From Skeletonema tropicum (Eukaryota > Bacillariophyta > Thalassiosirophyceae > Thalassiosirales > Thalassiosiraceae): DNA of 64,000 nt. The stretch is taken from contig CM074133.1 in NCBI GenBank assembly GCA_037178625.1, positions 1,240,001 to 1,304,000 of the forward strand, given 5' to 3'. The notes under the pieces are model-generated. The model saw only the letters and a list, made by a program, of their open reading frames with translations, did no database searches and was not told where the DNA came from. Below are positions 58,690 to 64,000 of the stretch, in pieces. The first letter of the stretch is position 1. Each line of letters begins with the position of its first letter. The position numbers and the translations under genes are program-made.

Positions 58690-60117
58690 TCATGATGTCT
58701 GAAGCTCGATTTCAGTTGTTTCCATCAAAGCTCTGACATCATCTTCTGAAAGCCGAAATGTGCCTCGTCTAGGAGTTGTAAAGACAATTTCCATTGACGG
58801 TAGAGGTGACAATTGCTGAATCTTGTCTCTACCATTTGCAACTGACCCCCTACCATTCCATTCTTCCACTAGAGTCGTTATGACTGTTTGTAGTGCTCTT
58901 CTCAAAAATGCTTCCTCAGAATATGTTCTATCTTTGCGCTCCAAATCGGTGCCAATCTTTTGACATATTTGACGCGTACGGGATGCCATCATCTGTTTCA
59001 ACTTCAACTGGCTCTGTATGGATCCACCAGACACCATCACTTGAGGTGGCTTGATGATACCATCTTTATCCTCACCTCTAGCAGGTAGCGACGACCAATA
59101 TGGATTACTGACAGAAACAGCACCACTCGGCTCAGTCTCACAAATGGCCAATTTAACACTGCTCTCTAGACCATCAACACCAGCAACCAATAATGATGCA
59201 CCCAATGGTCGCAGTCCTCCCCCAAAGGCATGCTTTTGGCATTTATCTCCAACAGCTCTTGCAAGTCTAACAGCCGTCTCGGAAGGCTGTGCTGCAGTTC
59301 GTTGAGGATGAGCATCATTCTTTAGCAACGCTCTCCGTTTGTCTGACTTTTTAGTAGCATTAACCATGACAGTACCAACGGGGCTCAATCCCAATCGATG
59401 CCAACCAAATGACATTTGTTCCTCTTCCAGTATAGAATAGGCAATTTGGAGGAGAGATGTGGCATCAGCGAGTATACCAGAGAGTCCAATGAGTATCGAT
59501 GATTCAGCGGTTGTTGTGGTTGTATGATGAGTTTGAAATGAGGTGGATAGGGGAACTTCAATGATTCGACGTTGAGTCCTTTGATTGCTGGTAGTGAAGG
59601 ATGATGTGTTGCTTGAATCTGAATCTATCAATAATAATTGGTCTTCATGTGATTTGTGTTTGCTATTTGTCAAAAGTGCATCATCACCTGCGGAAGATGA
59701 TAAGGGCGGTGGTGAAGATATTGTAGCCATGATTAGTAGTGCATCCCCTCCTTCCTGTTCTTCTTCTTCTTCATTACCTTCGTCGTGAGGAATGATTTCT
59801 ATTGTATGTGAATCATCACTCAGCTCTCCATTATTGTTATTTTTCAGCTGCTCCCGTTGCAGTTGTAATAATCTTCTTCTATAAAAGTCCTTCTTACTCG
59901 GTATACATAGCCCCACACTTACAATAGGATTACTCTCAGCACGACGACATGCATTCAATGCATATTCTACTTGTAGTAACCGTCCATCGGGTGTGTATTG
60001 TGGAGTTGTTAAATCATAATCGTAGGCTGCGTATCGGCTACGAGATCCACTGCTGCTTGCTGATACCAATGATAGGCAGAGTAGGTGGAACAAGTGGAGC
60101 TGGTGGACGAAGATCAT
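58690..60117 (-). CDS. Proteasome alpha-type protein with signal peptide
   Basis: The 475-residue product carries the alpha-subunit start YAAYDYDLTTPQYTPDGRLLQVEYALNA, the N-terminal gate and helix of 20S alpha rings. Later blocks include SILIGLSGILADATSL, SETAVRLARAVGDKCQKHAFGGGLRPLGASLLVAGVD and VSVSNPYW. Ring subunits are usually 230-260 residues; here Ser-, Asn- and Glu-rich inserts (about 85-190 and 245-280) nearly double it. A 22-residue hydrophobic signal-like start (FVHQLHLFHLLCLSLVSAS) precedes the domain, and there is no other in-frame ATG near it. The residue after the likely cleavage site is not Phe, which in diatoms is associated with the periplastid compartment rather than the stroma. 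Which alpha position it fills is unclear. Confidence 0.75.
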   Translation of the reverse strand: MIFVHQLHLFHLLCLSLVSASSSGSRSRYAAYDYDLTTPQYTPDGRLLQVEYALNACRRAESNPIVSVGLCIPSKKDFYRRRLLQLQREQLKNNNNGELSDDSHTIEIIPHDEGNEEEEEQEGGDALLIMATISSPPPLSSSAGDDALLTNSKHKSHEDQLLLIDSDSSNTSSFTTSNQRTQRRIIEVPLSTSFQTHHTTTTTAESSILIGLSGILADATSLLQIAYSILEEEQMSFGWHRLGLSPVGTVMVNATKKSDKRRALLKNDAHPQRTAAQPSETAVRLARAVGDKCQKHAFGGGLRPLGASLLVAGVDGLESSVKLAICETEPSGAVSVSNPYWSSLPARGEDKDGIIKPPQVMVSGGSIQSQLKLKQMMASRTRQICQKIGTDLERKDRTYSEEAFLRRALQTVITTLVEEWNGRGSVANGRDKIQQLSPLPSMEIVFTTPRRGTFRLSEDDVRALMETTEIELQTS

Positions 60118-60542
60118 GCTGTACTGTTCGTTGGTGCCTTCATGGACGCTTGTTTCCTACTCCTCAAACAATAACATCAGCATGGTCGGCGTCGGGCGTC
60201 GGTCGGGCACGCACGGGCACCGGCACCAAATCGGGAAAATGTGGCGCGCCTGTAGACCCAGCCGACACAACTCAAATTCACCCCCAGTAGTAACACCGAA
60301 AATATGCGAGTGATAGGGCAATTATTCCCTTCACCAACATATTTTGTTGAGGAGTAATTCTTTCATCAGATAAAACACTTTAGGGGTCAAATTTTGATAG
60401 GTCAACGCCTCCCTGTCTCGGTCCTCGGTCCGGGATCCACGATGGTCATTATTTTTATCAGCTTCTCTCCGCATTGCTCTTGGCGGCTGCTTGGTGGTAG
60501 ATTGGCTCTGTTGCAAGCACTATTCAACAAATAAAATAGACC
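60118..60542. other. Divergent intergenic region, no gene seen
   Basis: This 425 bp lies between the starts of the proteasome alpha-type and ABHD17-like genes. A GGTCGG/GGCACGCACGGGCACC-rich stretch near 60190-60225 is GC-rich. No gene is seen. Confidence 0.4.
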
Positions 60543-61847
60543 ATGTGCGGCTGCTGTCCACCAGCCATAACAGCCCTATTCTACCTGTGGGTCCGCTCCG
60601 GCTTCTCCAAAGACGCCGTTGCGGGGGCGCTCGTATTTTTCCCTCCGGATCCGCCGCTGTACAAATTCAAGCGGATTGCTGCCAACGGAGATGTACTGCC
60701 CGATATTGATGATGAGGCTGAGGATCTAGATGAGGAAAATAATGGTGGTGCAGAAGAATCCAAAAGGGAGGAGGAGGAGGAGGAGGAGGAGGAGGAGGAG
60801 GAGGAGGAGGAGGAGGACTCGGATAGCGATAGTGATCTGGGCACATTTGAAATTGATACCAAATCCTCCCACCAAGCCAACAATGACGCCAACCACTCCA
60901 ACAACAATCAAAAGGTATCCGCCGAGGTCCGAAGAGAACGCCGAAAACAACGCGAGGAGGCCCGACAACAACAACGCCGTGAATATTCCCAGGACCCAAT
61001 CGCCGCCATGACGGAGCGATCCAATAAGTTACGGTTGCGTGCCAAACGGCGCTCCAAAATTGATGCACGTGATGATAAAAATGGGGTGACATATCAATTT
61101 GTACCTGATATTGCCACAATGGGGACATTGCCCTCCTTTCATGGGACCATCCAAGCGATCAAGATTGGTCCTCAAAAACGTACGGGGACTTATATCGCTG
61201 CGTTATTGTATACAGTACCCGACTTTGAGATCACAGACAACACCAAGACAATTCTGTATAGTCATGGCAATGCTGCGGATGTTGGTGCCATGTCTGGATT
61301 GCAAGCCATGTTAGCGAAAAATCTGAAGTGCAATGTGTTAGTGTATGATTATTCTGGATATGGGGAGAGTGGGGGGATACCCATGGAGAAGAATACTTAT
61401 CGTGATGTGAAATTGGTGTACGAGTGGTTGGTGGAGAATGTAACAAAGCATGAGCATAATGTGATATTGTATGGGCAATCAGTTGGCTCTGGACCATCAT
61501 GTTATTTAGCATCACGGCGATCCAATGTTGGGGGGTTGGTATTACACTCCCCATTCACCTCTGGAATGCGTGTACTTACTCCCTCCCGTGCCATGGCATG
61601 TTTGGATATCTTTCCCAATATTGATCGTATCAAGAAGGTCAAGTGCCCAGTTTTTGTTATACATGGACAGAAGGATCAAGAGGTGGGGATTGAGCATGGG
61701 ATGGCATTGCATGCGGCTGTGCCAGAGGATTGTAAACGTGATCCATGGTGGGTGAGAGATAAAGGCCACAATGACATTTGTGATGGGCCTGATATTGTCG
61801 AATATATGCAGCGAATGTCTAAATTTGTGAAGAGTTTGGATGAGTAG
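60543..61847 (+). CDS. ABHD17-like serine hydrolase
   Basis: The 434-residue product resembles ABHD17 depalmitoylases. It starts with a Cys-rich MCGCCPPAI segment, as in ABHD17 where N-terminal cysteines are palmitoylated and hold the enzyme at membranes, and has ALVFFPPDPPLYKF. The alpha/beta-hydrolase core follows: YSHGNAADVG (oxyanion), YDYSGYGESGG, nucleophile GQSVGSG near residue 322, the PVFVIHGQKDQEV acid site and GHNDI histidine. An insert of about 110 residues, including 16-17 glutamates and a basic stretch, splits the N-terminal strand from the core. The probable role is removing palmitate from membrane proteins. No intron is present. Confidence 0.88.
   Translation: MCGCCPPAITALFYLWVRSGFSKDAVAGALVFFPPDPPLYKFKRIAANGDVLPDIDDEAEDLDEENNGGAEESKREEEEEEEEEEEEEEEEDSDSDSDLGTFEIDTKSSHQANNDANHSNNNQKVSAEVRRERRKQREEARQQQRREYSQDPIAAMTERSNKLRLRAKRRSKIDARDDKNGVTYQFVPDIATMGTLPSFHGTIQAIKIGPQKRTGTYIAALLYTVPDFEITDNTKTILYSHGNAADVGAMSGLQAMLAKNLKCNVLVYDYSGYGESGGIPMEKNTYRDVKLVYEWLVENVTKHEHNVILYGQSVGSGPSCYLASRRSNVGGLVLHSPFTSGMRVLTPSRAMACLDIFPNIDRIKKVKCPVFVIHGQKDQEVGIEHGMALHAAVPEDCKRDPWWVRDKGHNDICDGPDIVEYMQRMSKFVKSLDE
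60768..60816. repeat. GAG trinucleotide repeat
   Basis: About 16 GAG codons in a row encode the poly-Glu tract of the ABHD17-like protein. Confidence 0.95.
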
Positions 61848-62645
61848 AGTAAAAGACAATATAGAATGATGAAATTATAGACATTTTTTCACAGCGGATG
61901 TGGAAGAAGCGTATCCAGTAAAGAAGGAGGTGAAGGAAAGCAAAAAAAGAAGAGTAAGAGTAGACGTGAAAGTAAAAAGCATCAATAGGATGGACTAAAA
62001 ATAACTACGTCTCATTCCACACAGACTTTCTCCAGGCTCATTGTACCGAAAACGTAGCCCGTATGATGCGCATTATCTACTTGCGCCTCTCATTCGTGCA
62101 AAGACGGAAATGCAACACCCGACCATTTCGCTGGAGAGGCAGCAAATGTGTTATCCATACATATATAGCGATGGGAGTATAGTGTGCTGCTTGGGCGCAG
62201 GATCCTCCCTACTCTGCTGCTCACACTTTAAGGATGCTCGTCTTGCTCCAGCCTTGATGGTGATGTCGCCACAACGTCCTGGAGACGACACAGTCTGTGC
62301 TGGTCGAGTAGCGGGTGGATGTCTGGACGGTAGCTGTGCAGCTTGTGATACGCCTGTACGATGTCAAGTTGGGCAGGAAGATGTTTTGTTAGAAAGATGA
62401 AATGAAATGAAGTAATCAAGACATGTCAACAAGAATCTATCGCTATTGACATCAAATTCTTTGGGGGTATATATGGGCGGGGGACGTCACACAAGATGCT
62501 GACAGGGTTCAAATAACCAAGGTACTTCCGCAGGCTGCAGTCCCGGGGTCCTCTTCACCCTCCTAAAGGGATCACTAGATCGCCCGCGCGAGTGCAACTC
62601 TCAGCTTTTCTCCCAATCAATCTCCACCTGTACGGAAACTGTGTG
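61848..62645. other. Intergenic, no supported gene
   Basis: About 0.8 kb after the ABHD17-like gene. The frame at 62041-62400 begins with TTG and has no family features. The 3' untranslated region and AT-rich sequence fill the first 200 bp. Confidence 0.4.
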
Positions 62646-62799
62646 CTCTGGAACCCCAAACCAGAGTGCGGTCCGAAGACGTTTAACATGCCCGGGCCAA
62701 TTTATTAATCGCCGGCTTTCCTCGGCGATGGGCCAATTTATATAGCACCGGCTTCCACGGTGCTGGGCCAATTTATAAAGCACCGGCTTCCACGGTGCT
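62646..62799. repeat. Array of hairpins with compensating stem changes
   Basis: Three 35-36 bp direct repeats start GGGCCAATTTAT at 62694, 62730 and 62765. Each holds a 7 bp stem: ATCGCCG/CGGCGAT in the first, AGCACCG/CGGTGCT in the second and third, with 7-8 base loops beginning GCTT. The two differences in the left arm are matched by the two in the right arm, so pairing is kept. A separate hairpin, CTCTGG...CCAGAG, lies at 62646-62666. The stems can form on either DNA strand, so RNA or DNA function is open. Confidence 0.8.
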
Positions 62800-63547
62800 A
62801 AAGTTGTTGCTCGGTCTCATCTCTGTTGTTTTTGCTCGATCATGGATCATGAATCATGAAACTCACCTGTAATAATAAATAGACTGCAGTCGTCAGGGGT
62901 GGAATCTGCCACGCGAAGGCGGAAGTCAAGCTATGGGTGCGGCGGCGGTGCGTCTTGATGAATACTGTTAAAATGCGGCAGGAGCACTGCCGGCCGACGG
63001 TGGCGAGTTGGCCGACATGGTGATTTGCTAAGTAAACGATGTTGACAGTTTGTAGGATGAAAAATTATGAGCTCATGAAAGCAGCGTAAAGTCGTCTCAA
63101 CAGTTTTTTCTCTCTGCCATCGTGAGAAAGCCATCCATGATTGAATGAGTGGCTGTGAGAGCTCGAGATGTTGCCAGTACGCGCCATGTTTGATAAGCAT
63201 TTGTCGCGCAGATCGCAGGGAAAAAAGTTGTTGGGTGATGCATCGCGCCTTGGATGCTATTGATTCCGACGCACGTACTGAAATCTGAATCCTCGTTTTC
63301 TTTTTTTTAGGGGCTAGCTTTTCCCTCGATTGGATTTGGAGCACTGGCTACCTACTGCGCAAAAAAATTGCTCCGGAGCATTTAGGTCCCGGGTTGGAAC
63401 TCGTGAACAACCAGTAAGTAACCAGTATATCATCGATACATCACACAATACGAAGTAGCATCTCATAATCTATTATCATTTCATCAAAACAATTATTTTC
63501 GATATTATTGCCCGTTTTAGACGGGTGGAGGCTGGATTAATTAGTAA
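62800..63547. other. Intergenic, no supported gene
   Basis: About 750 bp between the hairpin array and the right-edge gene. A reverse frame at 62931-63344 begins with TTG and has only basic low-complexity sequence. No tRNA-like fold was recognised. Confidence 0.4.
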
Positions 63548-64000
63548 TCAACCACCGTGCATCAGTCCAAATGCTTCAAATCCTGGACTTTCTGATAAGT
63601 TATCACGACGACTGATTGCAATGTCATAACACATCTCGAATCCATACGCAACAACTGCAGCGAACTTATGCCCATCATTACTACAACCGCTAATTTTTGT
63701 ACGACAAACAATATCTTTCTCAGACGGTGCCCAACAGAATAAACCGCCGCTATCGAAATCTTTTTGGAACAAATCAAATGCAGTGTCAGTTGGTTCGAAT
63801 GCGGCAGCTGCGTATTGGTTCAAATCTTCAAAGCAGCGGCCATTGATGCCAGATGCACGAGCGCTATTTCTCGATGGATACGTGTCACCAAACTTAGAGC
63901 TATTGGAGTTCATATCAGACGATGCATTCTTATGGTGCTCGCCCCAGCGCTCTACCATTCCCCTCCCGGTACATTTGCCGCTGCGGACATGTTTTTCTTC
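63548..64000 (-). CDS. Hypothetical protein, 3' part only
   Basis: The reverse frame is open from the window edge to the TGA at 63548-63550, giving 150 residues. It contains RSGKCTGRGMVERWGEHH, a Ser/Asn-rich stretch, and LFQKDFDSGGLFCWAPSE then GCSNDGHKFAAVVAYGFEMCYDI. Even Cys spacing and the lack of low complexity at the end suggest a folded domain. I do not recognise it. The true start is outside the window; the methionine at 63958 may be internal. Confidence 0.45.
   Translation of the reverse strand, partial: EEKHVRSGKCTGRGMVERWGEHHKNASSDMNSNSSKFGDTYPSRNSARASGINGRCFEDLNQYAAAAFEPTDTAFDLFQKDFDSGGLFCWAPSEKDIVCRTKISGCSNDGHKFAAVVAYGFEMCYDIAISRRDNLSESPGFEAFGLMHGG

Noticed and set aside
62041..62400. 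Forward 119-codon frame with cysteines
   Set aside because: It begins with TTG, has no family features and overlaps no conserved signal.
62500..62590. tRNA-like GGGTTCAAATAACC sequence
   Set aside because: No T-arm pairing, acceptor stem or anticodon arm could be formed around it.
62931..63344. Reverse 137-codon basic frame
   Set aside because: TTG start, low-complexity basic composition, no recognisable motif.
1..64000. CRISPR arrays, operons and ribosome binding sites
   Set aside because: The window is eukaryotic nuclear DNA with spliced genes; the repeats seen are tandem or satellite types without spacers.

Overview
This window reads as nuclear DNA from a diatom, most likely a centric (Thalassiosirales-like) species. 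Several products begin with a signal peptide whose cleavage point is followed by phenylalanine (VAF, KGF, DAF, HAF, NAF), the ASAFAP-type presequence that sends proteins into the secondary red plastid. Genes are dense on both strands, with many divergent and convergent pairs. Introns are few and mostly 78-160 bp with GT-AG ends. The families also fit: expanded MYND/Sel1 proteins, stramenopile-type myosin, BTB-like paralogues. Species assignment is inference.

Layout. 0-8.3 kb: the 3' end of a DEAH-box helicase, a small plastid-targeted membrane protein, RAD9, an unknown repeat-containing protein, RPS27, and an NCBP3-like protein with an extra N-terminal jelly-roll-like domain. 8.05-12.24 kb: a 2.1 kb tandem duplication carrying two BTB-like genes and a broken copy of the NCBP3-like 3' end. 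12.4-25.2 kb: a five-exon HAM1/TULIP-like gene converging on a 2316-residue myosin with ankyrin repeats and a FYVE-like finger. 25.5-31.7 kb: plastid CtpA protease, a Cys-rich repeat protein, a probably plastid-targeted photolyase/cryptochrome, and a near-perfect 729 bp duplication of that gene's promoter and first codons. 31.7-42.3 kb: a nuclear-looking unknown, plastid trigger factor, NADH-cytochrome b5 reductase, RPAC1, a MYND/Sel1 protein, and the N-terminal part of eIF2B gamma. 42,331-42,830 is a 500 bp assembly gap that truncates eIF2B gamma and a GT14-like glycosyltransferase.

43.5-56.3 kb holds the glycosyltransferase, a membrane GFA-fold protein, two unknowns around a 733 bp element with 21 bp terminal inverted repeats, a two-exon NDUFA1 of only 63 residues, proteasome ATPase RPT1, a two-domain GFA protein, a sulfotransferase-like protein and a MORN fragment. 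Single-base frameshifts break conserved genes in this stretch (GT14, RPT1 twice, GFA, MORN), so sequence error is at least as likely as real gene death. 56.3-64 kb has G-rich minisatellite and tetranucleotide repeats, a RAMP4-like candidate, a plastid PDZ/ferredoxin-like protein, a proteasome alpha-type protein with a signal peptide, an ABHD17-like hydrolase, an array of covarying hairpins, and a partial unknown gene at the right edge.

These genes do not form one pathway. Themes are protein quality control (RPT1, alpha-type proteasome protein, trigger factor, CtpA), plastid maintenance, and housekeeping expression machinery. The best candidates for something undescribed are the signal-peptide-bearing proteasome alpha protein, the BTB tandem pair with conserved ends and a divergent centre, the jelly-roll/NCBP3 fusion, and the hairpin array near 62.7 kb.
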